From Sordaria brevicollis (taxonomy: Eukaryota; Ascomycota; Sordariomycetes; Sordariales; Sordariaceae): DNA of 64,000 nucleotides. Below are positions 1 to 11,969 of the stretch, one piece after another; position 1 is the first letter of the stretch; every line of letters starts with the position of its first letter. A model generated the notes under the pieces. It worked only from the letters and a program-made list of their open reading frames with translations, ran no database searches and was not told where the DNA came from. A program made the position numbers and the translations under genes. Location: positions 884,331 through 948,330 of the forward strand of contig JAUTDP010000016.1 of assembly GCA_033439795.1 (NCBI GenBank), written 5' to 3'.

Positions 1-171
1 CAGTTAGACAGAACAGACAGACTTCCACTTGACCTCGACTGTCGATCCATCGGACATGACGCCTCGTCCTTCTCCCTAGCAACAATTGTAGCTAACATCA
101 CATCCACATCTTTTTCGGAACACACTCATCAAACAATCAAACGCCCTGTTCCTGGCTTGGGTTAGGTTGGC

Positions 172-288
172 ATGTGTGATCCGAAACAGACCCCATCCCT
201 TCCGTCGCCGTCGTCGGTCTCCCTCTGCCTGCCAGCAGTTAGCGGCCGCCCGCCGTCACAAGCGCAAACATGGACAAATCCTCAATAA
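172..288 (+). promoter_or_regulatory. Upstream ORF overlapping the Vac7 start
   Basis: An ATG at 172 opens a 38-codon reading frame that ends with TAA at 286-288. It is out of frame with the Vac7 ATG at 270 and overlaps it by 19 nt. If the mRNA begins upstream of 172, ribosomes that use this ATG would bypass the main start, so the uORF could hold down Vac7 translation. The transcript start is unknown and the region could also be spliced, so this is only a candidate control element. Confidence 0.35.
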
Positions 289-3200
289 CGACGTCGACGT
301 CGACATCGATATCGCCGTCTCCTCCCAAGCGGTCCCAGCTCCCAACTGCAACCGCAAATCAAAAGACCGTGACCCATGCCAACAACAGCAACAGCAACAG
401 CACCGGCCAGCAGACGCACGCTGCACAGTCACAGGCACAGACACCCGCTGCTACGGCCACCGGTACCTCTACTGGTACTGCCCCATCGTCGAATCCACTC
501 CCCACGCTGTCCCGCGAATCCACTTCCAGCTCCGCGGCGACCGTCAATCCCAGGACCGATTCATGGCCTTCCAACAAGTTGACTTCGCAGACCTCGGCCA
601 CGTCTGCATCCTCCATCTCCGTCTCCCGCGCTTCGTCCGTGGCTCCCTCGCCCTTTGCCTCGCGCGAACCCTCTCCCTCGAGACCTCTCAACCGCACCCA
701 CACCACCCATAATCCTACTACATCTACCTCTACATCTACTGCTGCGTCATCGCGCGCCCCTTCACGCGGTCCTCCTGCTGCTGGCACTGCCGGTGCTGTA
801 CCTCGATCGCGCAAAAACAGCCTCCAGGATCCCAGTCCTTCGACAAGATCCACGAGACCAGGCAGCATATCCTTGTCTACCACCGGCTCCAGAACGCTGT
901 CGTCGGCCACAACGCCCGCCTTTCCCCCCGCTGCGACGGATCGGAACGTCAATGCGCCCGCACCCCCGTCCAAATCGCCAACTGCCCACTCGTCGTCGTC
1001 TGCTGCTCATCCGCAATCAGCGACTGGTAATGGCCAGGATCCTTTGAAGTGGCCCGTGTCCTCCAGACTGCGATCTCCTCCACCCATCATCACCAAGCCG
1101 CCAATCCTCGGGCCGCCCAGACGACAGGATCAGACTCCAGACATCTCTCCTTCCACCGCCGTTCAGCGCCAGACATCGTCCTTTTCCACTTCAGAATCCC
1201 AGTCCGACACCGACCAGGACGACCTCACTCCAACCCAGCCCGGGGCCAGAACTCCCGCTCGCGCTGCGGGAGGGAGCACGTCCATCCTCGAGACTGTCCA
1301 GGAAGTCAGTCCGCTTGGTTCTCCGAGGGCCTTTGAGCAGTCAATGGAGGAAAAGTTGGGGCACAGGCTCATGTCCGAACCAACCATTCCAACCGACGCC
1401 GGTGAATTTTCTCGTCACAGGGATCTAGCGGGAAGATCAAATTCAATCATGACGGAAAGCGGAGCGGAAGATGTTACCCCGACCGAGACGGGCCGCCGAA
1501 GCGGATCAATCACTGCGCCGCCCCTGACGTCGAGGCAGTCGAGCACATCAGTACGGCCACCCACAAAGGGTAAGCCCGGTGAGGGTTCTCAGCAGAGCAT
1601 GACGGTAGAAGCAGAAACAGTCACGTCGATTCCACAAGTCGCCCTTGCGCCTGGAGTAGGAGTACAGCCTTCAAATGGCAGTCTGCGCACGAAACCTAGC
1701 ACAGAGACGATCCGGCCTCCCAAGAAAGAGAAGAAGAGGACGGCACGGAAGCAGCCCAGCATGACATCTGGCACTGGTGAGACAAATCAGTTCATTCTAC
1801 AGCCACGGCTTCGGCATCATCAAGCAATGAGATCAGTGTCTTCGGCTACCGAGATGGCTACTTCACCAATCAAGTACCACCACGGTCCGCCGCCGCCTGA
1901 TGAAGCCAGCAAGCACATTTTCCCTTCTCGGTCTCCAACAGAACCCCGGAGTTCGAGTTTTGTAATCCACCAAGTGAGCAGCTTACTGACTAGACATCGT
2001 CCAGCATCATCCAAAGCCGACATTTTTGAGGCAAAGGTAGCGAGCGCAATTGAGGAAACTAACTCGTCAGACTCGGACGAAACATTTGTCTACGACTCCA
2101 ACCCTCCCGATCATCCCAGACCACCCCGTTATCACTCTAGGACACCGAGCGCGGCATCAATGGTCAGCCAGCTGAACCGTACCGACATGCGCACCATTCA
2201 CTCGGCCATGATGAATCAGGAACAACCGATCGGTGTAAAGCGAAGCATGAAGTTTGTGAATTCTTACAATCCCAGCATTAACGAAAGCGTTGGCGGCGAA
2301 GAGGACGGCAAGAGCACAACCGGCAGGAGCACAGCGGGATCAGCCAGGGGAACATCAGGTCGACACCATCACTATGGCCGATGGGGTCGTAATGGAGGAA
2401 ACGGGCATCCGTCGCTATTTGCCGAGCAATCACCGTTTAGCCCGGCTTTGAACTCGGGCAACAACAACTCGCGACAGTCATCAGGTGTTAACAGCCCCCG
2501 GTACTTGAGCCGCAACAGCCTCCATGCTAAGAGCAGTCGGGGAACACATTTATCGGCCGGTTACGATCTCGACGACACTACTACTGGCGCCGACGACGAA
2601 ACCACGCCACTGATACAATCTGGAACAGTACGATCATCAAGGTCCGCACGAAGTCGGAGGAATGGCTTGCACTCGCTACGGTCCATGGAATCTGGAACAT
2701 ACCGACAACCGCCGTCCTTCTTGAACCGGTTCGCCAGTTGCTTGGTCTTGACAGTGATGTTATTACTGGTCGTGTCGGGCGCCATCGGATTCATGTTCGC
2801 AACGTCACAACCGCTTACCGATATCGAGCTAATTTCGATGGATCATGTGGTCGCGAGTGAGCAGGAGTTGATGCTGGACCTGACGATCAGGGCGAAGAAT
2901 CCCAATGTGGTGGTTGTAGTGGTGGACGCGGCGGATATCGAGGTCTTTGCCAAGTCACCACATGCTGGCACCGATTCGGAATGGTATCGGACTCACCCTG
3001 GTGATATGCCGCCTTTGGAGAGTAGCAACGATGAGGCCCGCATCAATGGAACGGGAGATCTGATTAGAATCTTGGATGACCCGCCCAACGATCAGCCACC
3101 CGAGGAATCATCTCCGAATATGCGCCTTGGCACTATCACGGGCTTCAACAGCGCCCTGACTTTCGAGGGTTCCTTCTTCCACCAAGGTCTATCCACATCC

Positions 3201-3515
3201 ATGGGCGAAGTCCGTCTGAAGAATCCCGGCAACGTAACAGTGGGCGGAGCTGAGAGATGGGAGCGTATCATAGCAGACGACTTTCAACTCATCATCAAGG
3301 GCGTGCTAAAGTACACGCTGCCACTGAGCCAGAGAGTCAGGACGGCCGCGATTTCAGGAAAGACCACGGTCAAGGCGAATGCAGCCAATGATCGTAGGAA
3401 ACCACCGGGAGAGCCGGCGCCGATCGAGGAAGTTGGCGGTGGCAGCGGTGGAAAGACCGGAGGAGGAGGGGGTGATGATAACGACCACCACGATGACGTT
3501 TCTATTTCTTTTTAA
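270..3515 (+). CDS. vac7: Vac7-like vacuolar segregation protein, regulator of PI(3,5)P2 synthesis
   Basis: Single-exon protein of 1081 aa. Residues 1 to about 815 are a low-complexity Ser/Thr/Pro-rich cytosolic region. One strongly hydrophobic segment follows at about 821-846 (from FASCLVLTVM to IGFMFATS), then a C-terminal lumenal domain of about 200 residues beginning PLTDIELISMDHVVASEQEL, with the pattern LTIRAKNPN. This layout (long disordered N-terminus, one membrane helix, LEA2-like lumenal domain) is that of the Vac7 family. In yeast Vac7 sits in the vacuole membrane and activates the Fab1 lipid kinase complex with Vac14 and Fig4. The tail ends in Gly/Asp/His-rich low complexity. The ATG at 270 (context AAACATGG) is the first Met of the open frame. 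The disordered part aligns poorly between species, so the call rests on the C-terminal third. Confidence 0.8.
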   Translation: MDKSSITTSTSTSISPSPPKRSQLPTATANQKTVTHANNSNSNSTGQQTHAAQSQAQTPAATATGTSTGTAPSSNPLPTLSRESTSSSAATVNPRTDSWPSNKLTSQTSATSASSISVSRASSVAPSPFASREPSPSRPLNRTHTTHNPTTSTSTSTAASSRAPSRGPPAAGTAGAVPRSRKNSLQDPSPSTRSTRPGSISLSTTGSRTLSSATTPAFPPAATDRNVNAPAPPSKSPTAHSSSSAAHPQSATGNGQDPLKWPVSSRLRSPPPIITKPPILGPPRRQDQTPDISPSTAVQRQTSSFSTSESQSDTDQDDLTPTQPGARTPARAAGGSTSILETVQEVSPLGSPRAFEQSMEEKLGHRLMSEPTIPTDAGEFSRHRDLAGRSNSIMTESGAEDVTPTETGRRSGSITAPPLTSRQSSTSVRPPTKGKPGEGSQQSMTVEAETVTSIPQVALAPGVGVQPSNGSLRTKPSTETIRPPKKEKKRTARKQPSMTSGTGETNQFILQPRLRHHQAMRSVSSATEMATSPIKYHHGPPPPDEASKHIFPSRSPTEPRSSSFVIHQVSSLLTRHRPASSKADIFEAKVASAIEETNSSDSDETFVYDSNPPDHPRPPRYHSRTPSAASMVSQLNRTDMRTIHSAMMNQEQPIGVKRSMKFVNSYNPSINESVGGEEDGKSTTGRSTAGSARGTSGRHHHYGRWGRNGGNGHPSLFAEQSPFSPALNSGNNNSRQSSGVNSPRYLSRNSLHAKSSRGTHLSAGYDLDDTTTGADDETTPLIQSGTVRSSRSARSRRNGLHSLRSMESGTYRQPPSFLNRFASCLVLTVMLLLVVSGAIGFMFATSQPLTDIELISMDHVVASEQELMLDLTIRAKNPNVVVVVVDAADIEVFAKSPHAGTDSEWYRTHPGDMPPLESSNDEARINGTGDLIRILDDPPNDQPPEESSPNMRLGTITGFNSALTFEGSFFHQGLSTSMGEVRLKNPGNVTVGGAERWERIIADDFQLIIKGVLKYTLPLSQRVRTAAISGKTTVKANAANDRRKPPGEPAPIEEVGGGSGGKTGGGGGDDNDHHDDVSISF

Positions 3516-6170
3516 GCACAGTTTTCAAGGGCAAAAGAGGAGGGACATCCAATGAAGGAATGATAGACTACTACTAAGGCCCCCCTTTCCCTATCCCTGA
3601 TGAATAGGGAACAAGACAAGAAGACTTACATGACACGAGACGAATTCGTTATGAAAGACACACATTTTCTGGTTTCTTGATAAACAAAAATCAATACCCA
3701 CTATACACTACACATGCTTGCTGCTCAACGCAGGGCTACACACAGGTTTCTTTTGTCGGATTATCAATATGAGGCGAATAGGCATGGAAGAACAGGCAGG
3801 CAATCAGGCAAGCAGGCAAAGCAAGGAGACACCATCCTTCTTGAGACTTGATCAAGCTCATGGATCACTTTATCAGTTTCCATCACTGACTTTTCCACTG
3901 TATATCTCTTTCTCTAACTCTGAGCGTCGTTGTCGTTACAAAGTTGCATAGCATCGGGGGCATTCATCATCTGTGTGGTAAAAAAATGGGTTTGTTATGT
4001 ATGTATGTTTCATCTCTTTATCTTTTTTTCGTGTTGATTTCTGAGCGTTTGCGTGTGTATGTGGATGTGTCGGTGATGTTTTTGGTGAGCGTCCGAGGTG
4101 CGGTGACTTGGAAGGTGATGATGGTGATGATAACGAACCAACTGGTCGGAGTGTCTGCTCCGCTGTCTTTCCTTGAACTCTCCTTATAACCCTTAAGTAT
4201 CAATGGCGGATGTTTTGCATCAGGACGGGATTTGGAGGGACGAACGGAAAGATAAGGGGGACTATGATTAGAAGGAAGGAACGGGGGGGCTACAAAGATA
4301 AAGGGGAGGAGCTCAAGTGGCATTAAAGGAATGAACAAAAGGGTCAAGAGGTGGGAACAGGGGATATAAAAGGGCAGGGCAGGGGCAATGGAATGGAACA
4401 TGGAAGGAACGGAAGAAGAAGGGATGAAGAGGATGAACTAAAGGGGGGAAAAGCACAGGGGTGAACGCATTTCGAAAAGAGAAAGATGTACGGAAGGAGC
4501 AACCACGAGATGTATGGGCGACCAGATTGATGCGGACAGCAGCCGGGCAGGGAAGGAGATACCCAGGTATATACTTGAAGCGGGACCGTGACAGACAGGA
4601 GAGTAAAAGCACAAAGAGTCGAAAGACGAGGTCTGAACTGAATTGATTCACTCATTCTAAATCATCTTCACCATCATCTTCCTCCTGCTCGTTGCCTGCT
4701 GGCCCTCCCTCGCATACTAAATTTTCGTGATCGCGAACCTCCCACGACGCAAGAGGTTCTTCACGGAGGACTTGAACTGGCGGCGTCCTTCTAACTAACC
4801 TAACTGTGCCAGACGCACGCAGCTATTTCACCATTTTAAAACTATCGTAACGTCGTCCCGGCAGCCCGGGCATTTCGTCGGTCCCGTCCGACTTGCTGTT
4901 TGGGTCGGGCATCGTCACCCCCATCTGGCCCGTTATTCGTCCGAGCTCGTGGTATTCTCATCCATAACTTCCAGCCGGGACCCGAACGGTCATCGAAAGT
5001 GTATGATAAAAAGCCACGGACATTGTCATTGGTTCCTGCCACAGGAATAACCGGTCCTAATGACGCCCCCAAGAGGAAGCCCGGCGGGTTACGGCCGAAA
5101 CGACCGCAAGATGGCGTCGTTTGAATGGGATGCATCCATCCCCACGCTGCTGGGAGGGTGATCGTCTTTTGAGATGGGGTGAAAGTTGATGCCTCAAGGC
5201 CTCAACGTGACCACGCACAAGAGAAGACGGTCATAAACCAACAAAGTTGATCTCTACCCAGCCTAGTGGAACATGGTTAAATCGACATACCAAGATTGGA
5301 TTAGGTAATTCGCGCTTGGTAACAGAAAAGTGCAAAAAGATTCATCATTTATACCGATTTTAGCTTGCTTAGCAAACACGAAGCAGGGTCATATCTGCGC
5401 ATGTAAATAAAGACGAGTTGACGATGGGCGAGGGAATCGCCCCCCTTTTGTGTTACGGACGTTACTTTGTATGAAGCGAGTACTAACTAGTCCCATGGAA
5501 CGAGTCATGGATAAGTGAAAGGAAAGACAATGTTTGTTTGCTTCTCGCGCATTTCTTTCACATATGATATGCACCCAGGCTTGTTCAGGGGGAGTGACAT
5601 CGATTAGCAGCCACATGCGCGGGTTACGGGCGGAAAGGCGCATGGGGTGGCTCACATGGGAAGGCGGTAGGTAGAGAGGCGGGAAGGATTGTCAACCTTG
5701 TTCGACAAGCCTCGTCGACGACAAAGCTTCCAACAAGGGGGCTTGAGAGAGAGTTACTATGCACACTTGAGGGTAACGACAGGATACCTAGACAAAATGC
5801 GTAGGAATGTTGGAAATGGAAGGTTTCTTGCGTAACGGCATGTGCGAAGGGTTCGCAGTCTATCTACAACCTTTCTTTTTTTTTGCTTTTCCTGGTTGCT
5901 TGTGTTACTTCGTTTCTACGTTATCTTCCACTACAATCTCATGTCTTCTTTTCCTTCTTCTTCATCGTAGCGTCCTCCTCCTCTCCGCACTTTGGCTCCT
6001 GCAACTTGTCTCTAGCTCTTCTCGCTTCCTTATCTCCTATAGTCTTAGCAGAAAGTGTTGGTTGAAGCCACCCAAAAGGCCAAGAATCGATAGACCCTCT
6101 GTGCGATCACCTCGCCAACCTACAGTCTTCCAACAACCAAGCCAGCACATATATATATCAAGAGCGTAAC
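3516..6170. other. Intergenic, about 2.65 kb, no gene seen
   Basis: It holds the 3' UTR of the Vac7 gene and the promoter/leader of the gene at 6171. Open frames here are T/C- or G/A-rich and show no protein-like composition. The last 300 bases before 6171 are strongly pyrimidine-rich, as in many fungal leaders. No tRNA, 5S rRNA or coding signal was recognised. Confidence 0.5.
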
Positions 6171-6830
6171 ATGCCCATCTTGCCAACCTTCCCATCCTTC
6201 ATTCGCACTTTCCTCCCACAATCTACTTCCAACCCAAACTCCTCCCCCTCCCTAAATCGCTCCTCCTACTCCTCCTCCCGAAATCAAGGCGCGCGAGGAG
6301 ACTCAGACCAAGACTCAGCCACCATCCCACCAGGAACCATAACCGTCGTCATCCAAACCCCCTTCAACGGGTCCCAAATACCCACCATTACCGAACCTTT
6401 ATCTCCCGCGGACACTACTGCTCCTGCTTCTGCTAAAGAAATGGAGCCCATTACCGAGCCTAACAACACTGCTCCTCAAGCTGCTAAACCGATGGAAGCC
6501 ACCCCCTCCACCTCAGCACTGGCTAGCAACCCGGTTGATACCATTGCCACCGTGGCCTCCTCAGATGAAGACTCCAGCGATGAAGGCGAGAACGCCAAAG
6601 CAAAGGGCAAGGGGGGTAGTTGGATAAAGAGGTCATCAAAGTCCAAGCGACTAAGCAAGGGTGATGTGGAAGATAATGGAACGGGAGAGTACAGGGGAAA
6701 GGGGAAGGGAATGAAGAAGGGCAAGGGAGGGAAGGCACCAAAGGAGAGGAGCGAGGCGTATAATGCGTTTTGGAAAAAGTTGATTGGGGTGGGGGCGGAG
6801 AAGGGGAAGGGGAATTCGGGGGAGTGGTGA
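6171..6830 (+). CDS. Hypothetical basic low-complexity protein
   Basis: Single-exon frame of 219 aa that I do not recognise. The N-terminus (MPILPTFPSFIRTFLPQ) is followed by a Ser/Pro/Thr/Ala-rich stretch to about residue 125, an acidic serine patch (SSDEDSSDEGE) near 130-140, and a Lys/Gly-rich tail with repeated KGKG units. The last conserved-looking piece is SEAYNAFWKKLIGVG. There is no signal peptide or membrane helix. A basic tail next to a CK2-like acidic serine patch would suit a nuclear or nucleic-acid-binding protein, but that is a guess. The pyrimidine-rich leader upstream and the non-random codon pattern support a real gene. Confidence 0.5.
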   Translation: MPILPTFPSFIRTFLPQSTSNPNSSPSLNRSSYSSSRNQGARGDSDQDSATIPPGTITVVIQTPFNGSQIPTITEPLSPADTTAPASAKEMEPITEPNNTAPQAAKPMEATPSTSALASNPVDTIATVASSDEDSSDEGENAKAKGKGGSWIKRSSKSKRLSKGDVEDNGTGEYRGKGKGMKKGKGGKAPKERSEAYNAFWKKLIGVGAEKGKGNSGEW

Positions 6831-8337
6831 GTGGTGAAAGCCGAAGGAGTTCGAGGAAAAACCAGCCGGGGCGATGATCTGGTGTTCACGTGGAGTGGAC
6901 GTTGGAGAGGATTGAAGGGTGATATGATATGAGAAGTTGTGATGGGGGTCGGTCTATACGTTGTCTAATGGATAATATTGGGTATTGGCAAAGAAGAGAT
7001 AGAGAGGAACGAAGGCGGTATAAGGAAGGGAGATATCGAAACGGGAGAGGGGTAGGCAAGTTGAATTTGTATATGAGATATGGATGGACAAAGGAGAGAC
7101 CATGTTGTTGCTTCCGTGGATTGAATGTTGATAATTGAGGTCCTAAATCTCGAAGATGAAGGAGAGGGAGAGGTCATCGATCAGTATTCATGAACTACAT
7201 GTTGATGAATGTGTACCGGAGTCTGGGAGCTTGGTGACAACCGACATCGTTTGAGGGTTAGGGGTGTTTGACCTAATGCGAAGAGATGAACCTGGATGGG
7301 TATCTTCATGGGGTCAAATTTACATGTATCTAATTTGTTAGGACTCCCAAGTCCTGGTGGACAGCACAAAGTCGGAGGATGTTTCAACGTCATTGCAGTG
7401 ACCTGCTTCACTCCTCATGTACTGGGGCTTGTATGGCTTCTTTTCCATGAACGCTAACCTTATTACAAGGGAGGCAAGAAGTCATTCCTGAGCCTTTCGA
7501 AGAGGATGTTTTTGTCATGCCAGTATTGTGGTCGAGTGTCTTGCTTGAATGACAATGGTGTTGATGAATGAGTGACAGAGTGGGTGGACTGGCGATAACC
7601 TCTAACAAATCCTTATCTTATCGTCAGGTACAATGATAACCGTCGATAAGATCTGCGTCTGGGATCAATGGGTAACAAACCTGGGGAAGATTGACTTGGG
7701 AATGGAGTCGCATGGCCAGCAAGGTACGCACAAGGCCGAAATCCAATGTGAGCGCGGTCTTGAGCGCGCCATGTTGGCAGGTGGCAGGATGGGTTGACTG
7801 ATATTGTGAGATGGGATCTGGAAGGCAGTTGTCTCAACTCAGGTCGAATGACGTCGTAGGTCATGGCGAAGTAAACAAAGGAGTCGCAAACACAGCACAA
7901 CTTGGGAAATAAATTGGAATCGGCAACAGATAGTTTGTCCTATCTGCCTTCTCTTGGTGTGTACCAACTCGTCTTCCAAACGAATAACATGAACCTCAGG
8001 TTCCGGGTATCAAACAGCTGGGAGGTCGTGCTCGACAATCAACATCCGGCCGCGCGTTGTCGTAGTCGGATGTCTGCTACTGCGGTGGTGGAAATCCGTC
8101 GCTGTCAACAAATGGAGAGGCAAGAAGCTTCCAAGTGTCTTTTAACTTCTTTTGCTCAAAAGCGCATCTTCATTGTCCATGTAAAGCTACGCCGATGAAC
8201 CGGACCCCTGATATCATAAGCCTCCCATAACCGTAGTCGTATGTGCGAGAAACCGTCGCAGACCCATGCAAGCTTTGGAAGAACAAATTGGAAACGAGAG
8301 GTCATGACCAAACCAGAAGAAAGCCCCCTTTCTTCGC
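6831..8337. other. Intergenic, about 1.5 kb, no gene seen
   Basis: It lies between two gene 3' ends: the + strand gene ending at 6830 and the P1 gene on the minus strand ending at 8338. It should hold both 3' UTRs. No recognisable coding or RNA gene was found. Confidence 0.5.
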
Positions 8338-9138
8338 TTAGTCGAAAAGACCGAAGCCCATATCCTCGTCGGACTCCTCCTTCTCTGTAAGTGTGCAAAA
8401 AACGCAGGTCAGTATCTGGCAGCAGTTCCCTCAAGAGTTGGAGATGATTCCACATACCCTCAACCTTCTCCTCAGCCTTCTCCTCGGCAGCGGCACCACC
8501 AGCGGCAGCGGCGCCAGCGGCAGCGGGGGCAGCAGCGGCACCACCGGAGCCGACGTTGGAAAGGAGGTCCTTCACGTCCTTGCCCTCAAGAGCCTATTTG
8601 TCGCAAAAAGAGACTCCAGTCAGTTTATCGTGTTCTTCGAGTTCCCCAAGATATCGTTTCCTCCTCTCGGATATTTCGTCCGTTGTCGTCGTCGGTGGTG
8701 GTTTCATCGTACCTTGGCGAAGAGGGAAGCCCAGATAGGCTCGACATCCTCGATCTTGGCAGCCTTGATGAGGGTCTGGATCTTGTCGGCCTACATCATG
8801 CGAAAACGGGTTTGGTTAGTGATCATTGTTCCCTCCACATGCATGTTGTTCATATCATGATTGTTGTTGTTCCTCCACTCCTCCCAATTGCCCCTCCTCC
8901 TCCCATGTTTTGTCATTCGTCCCGGTCGTTGAGCGCATGTCGAATTATAACGGTGTGTACATGACGCGCAGCGACGCGTTCTGAAAGTGTTCCAAGTGCC
9001 CAAATGACCCAAATCCCAAATCCACCCAAAACGGCCCAAAAAGATCGTGTGCATTGGTCGCAAACTCACAGTGATCTCAACGCCGTCATCGGCGAGGATG
9101 AGCGCCGCGTAGGAGGTAGCCAGCTCAGCAGTAGACAT
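8338..9138 (-). CDS. rpp1: 60S acidic ribosomal protein P1
   Basis: Four exons: 9138-9070, 8790-8713, 8593-8458 and 8384-8338, giving 109 aa. Every junction keeps frame and has GT/AG ends. The N-terminal helical dimerisation domain starts [20 protein letters not shown] and continues [21 protein letters not shown] Gly/Ala hinge follows at about residues 62-85, then the acidic tail ending [13 protein letters not shown], the signature of eukaryotic P1/P2 stalk proteins. P1 pairs with P2 and binds P0 on the large subunit to recruit translation GTPases. The start sequence is of the P1 type rather than P2. Several introns in so short a gene is usual for ribosomal protein genes of filamentous fungi. 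Confidence 0.95.
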
Positions 9139-10379
9139 TTTGATGGTGTTGATTGTCGAGGCGCAAAGATGCTGAGTCTCGGGAGGGCTGTTCGATCGTG
9201 GGATGATGTCCAAGCTAGAAATTCGCGGAGAGGGAAATTTAATTAGTTGTGGGCAATTCAAAAAATGCCCTGGGACCCTACAAAGCTGGGCAGCTGGCAA
9301 GCGACTGGCAGCGGCTCAATTGCCAAGACTTTTTTGGGCTCAAATCTGCCTGGTCTGTGCACGCAACTTGGAGTGAACTGCAAGACAGCGACAGCCCCAC
9401 GACGTCCAAACAACCGGCTCCCATTCACAACCCGAACCCGAAGGTTTCTGTTCTGCACGTGCTGGCCTTCCATGCCGTCGCACTTGTACCGGATCGGGAC
9501 CACTGATGTTCCCCAGTCCAGTTTTGAACCACGGGCTGGAATTTGGGGAAGCATTTGACGCCCAGCCTTGCCAAGACCAGTGGTCGACAAGCTTCCCGCC
9601 AGGCCTCGACCCCTGTCTTTAGAGCCCCACCATGGAGCTCCTTCGCCCCGCCGCCATTCATGCACCCACTGACGTCGCCGCTGTGGATTCGGGCGCCATA
9701 GGCCTTTCGTTCTCGTGCCGTAGCGGAGTGCCTGCCGACATGGCAGGTGCTGTAGGAGAACAAGCATTCATTCCATGAGGTTTCTTGTCCAGTGTCTCCA
9801 GCAATTCCGCAAAAACCAAACCAGAGAAAGATCAACAAGGGAAAGCGCACGAATCAGGAGGCGGCGTTCAAGAACAAACTCCAAACTATTTGCACTTGTC
9901 TCAAGTTTTCGGAATCAACCCCCGGAGCCTCCCTCCTTTGACACCAACCAAACTCCGACCTTGGAAAGGGGAGAAACATAAGACGCCATCATCATCAACT
10001 ACTATCTAACACACGTCGACCTGTCATTCATTGTCCTGTTGGAGGCGCATATTTACCCCTCGCACATCAAAGAAAGCGTGTTGCGGTTTCGACATTACCT
10101 GAAGTTCTGAACAAGGAACACGCCGTTTCGAACATCCATCCCACATTCCCTTGCTCCAGCAACACTCGGCAGCTCTTTTCCCCCAATTGCTTGGCTGCAT
10201 CTTTCTCTTCAACGGGCAACCCTTTCGCAACTTTTCTTTTCTTGTCTGCCGATCAACCAACATCGAACCCTTAAAGAACGAAACGAAAAGGAGTCCAACT
10301 CTTGACTTTTACAACCACCCGAATTCACCGACTTTATCCAAAACCACCACATTACAACACATACACACAGATTGCGACA
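9139..10379. promoter_or_regulatory. Divergent promoter region between P1 and Cub1-like genes
   Basis: This 1.24-kb stretch separates two divergent genes and should hold both promoters and leaders. The 150 bases before 10380 are rich in A/C and short CAAC-type runs, like other fungal leaders. I saw no repeated operator, tRNA or further gene. Open frames here look random. Confidence 0.4.
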
Positions 10380-11969
10380 ATGGAGACTCCGGCGATGCCC
10401 ATGCCGAAAGATGAGCGGGAACAAGCCATCCTCGACAAGCTCTCGACAATCCGCGACCAGCTTTTGCTTCTCAAGAGAGACCGAACAAAATACATCCGCA
10501 CCCAAGATGTGATTGTACACTACGATGCGGTAGTCGAGCAGGTCAAGGAGCTTAATGAGATCCGGAAAGGAGAGAAGGTGACCGAGACCAGAGGTATGCG
10601 CATTCTTCAGAGTGGAAGCTGCCCATTGAACAAAGAGATCTAACGACCCTAAACCAAAAGTCGACAGAGTCCTCGAAAGCTGCCTACAGCTCCTCTCCCT
10701 CTTCTTCATGACGATCGGCCGTACACAAGAAGCCCCCGCCGCCTACGCATTGACCTCGACCATCAAGCGATTACTCGACCACCTGACCGAGGCCGACCTC
10801 TACTCGGCTAAGGACCTGAACAGCATGGCCCACACCCTCTCACAGCTGGACAAGGTCATGACGGTCACGAACCCTTCCCACTCGCCCTACATTGTTGAGC
10901 TGTTGGCCAACCGCCTCGAGCTCTGCCACAGCTCGCTGGACAACCTGAAGAAGAGGGTGGACGACCTGCAGGATCCGCTACAGAGCATTCACGAGAGGCT
11001 GATCTCCATACTACGATCCATGTCCCTTGCAAACACCAAGGCGAAGGTAAGGACGCACAAGGGCGGACGGATACGAGGATCAGGGATGAGGGGTAGGGCT
11101 AACATGTTACACAGTTCTCGGCATCGGAGGTCCAGAGGCTACAAGCGCAGGTCAAGGAGATTGACGAGTCGAGGGTGGACGGCAACTTTGTTGGGCCAGA
11201 CGGCGAGGTTCTTCGCGGAAGCGAGAGGGTGTCGCACTTGGTGGATGTTTGCCTCAAGTGGTCCGAGATTGTTCTGGAGAGGTAACGCCTCAATCTTATT
11301 CAGCTCATGCCAGCCAGTCACTAACACCCATCTAGGAAAGGAGTCATTCCCGAAGCCTTCAAGTCCAGGCACGAGCAGCTCGTCAGCATCCGCAACGAGC
11401 TCGAGAAGCTTTCCATCACCCAGGCCTGGTCTTTGCGCGAGACGGATCTGTACGACTACCAGCGCGAGCTCGACAAGATCGACGAGAGCCGGGTGGACGG
11501 CAACTGGTTGGACGACGAAGGAAAGCCCGCCGAGCTGTATGTTCAGCGCACGTTACTGTACCTGATCAGGAGGAGCTATGGCTACATTTACTACCTGATG
11601 ATCTCATCCGAGCCGGTTTCGGAGGCTCTGCTACCAATCTACAACCAGCTTCAGACATTGAAGCGCTGCTTGATTGAGGTGAAGGATTCAGGTGGTGTCA
11701 GCTCGGTTAGGGAGCTGTACCCGTACAGCATGAAGGTATGTTGTATTTGCTATTGATCTCTCGTACCCAAGGACGGTTTCTAACGAGGTGTTTTGTAGCT
11801 TAACTCCATTGACAACATGCGCGTCGATGGCAAGTTCATGGTCGGTGGCGACATACCCGAGGGCCAAGGGAGCGTTAGCGCTTTGCTGGCTGAGTGCTAC
11901 GACCTTACTTACGAGTTGAAGGTGATGGCTGAAGAGTTGGAGGATAAGGACAGGGACAGCTCTTCGTAA
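10380..11969 (+). CDS. UPF0662/DUF2408 family protein, Cub1-like
   Basis: Five exons: 10380-10593, 10661-11046, 11115-11281, 11336-11735 and 11799-11969. They join in frame into 445 aa. The protein is helical and charged, with pieces such as ILDKLSTIRDQLLLLKRDRT, VDRVLESCLQLLSLFFMTIG and RRSYGYIYYLMISSEPVSEA, and ends in an acidic serine tail (EELEDKDRDSSS). This matches my memory of the fungal UPF0662 family (DUF2408), which includes yeast YPL260W/Cub1, a conserved protein linked to proteasome function and DNA repair. No enzyme motif, signal peptide or membrane helix is visible. Two similar sequences, KEIDESRVDGNF in exon 3 and DKIDESRVDGNW in exon 4, suggest an internal repeat. The molecular role is unknown. 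Confidence 0.8.

Noticed and set aside
4018..4655. Overlapping minus-strand frames rich in Phe/Leu/Ser/Pro
   Set aside because: They read a purine-rich + strand as pyrimidine-rich codons. They have no conserved pattern and lie in an intergenic stretch.
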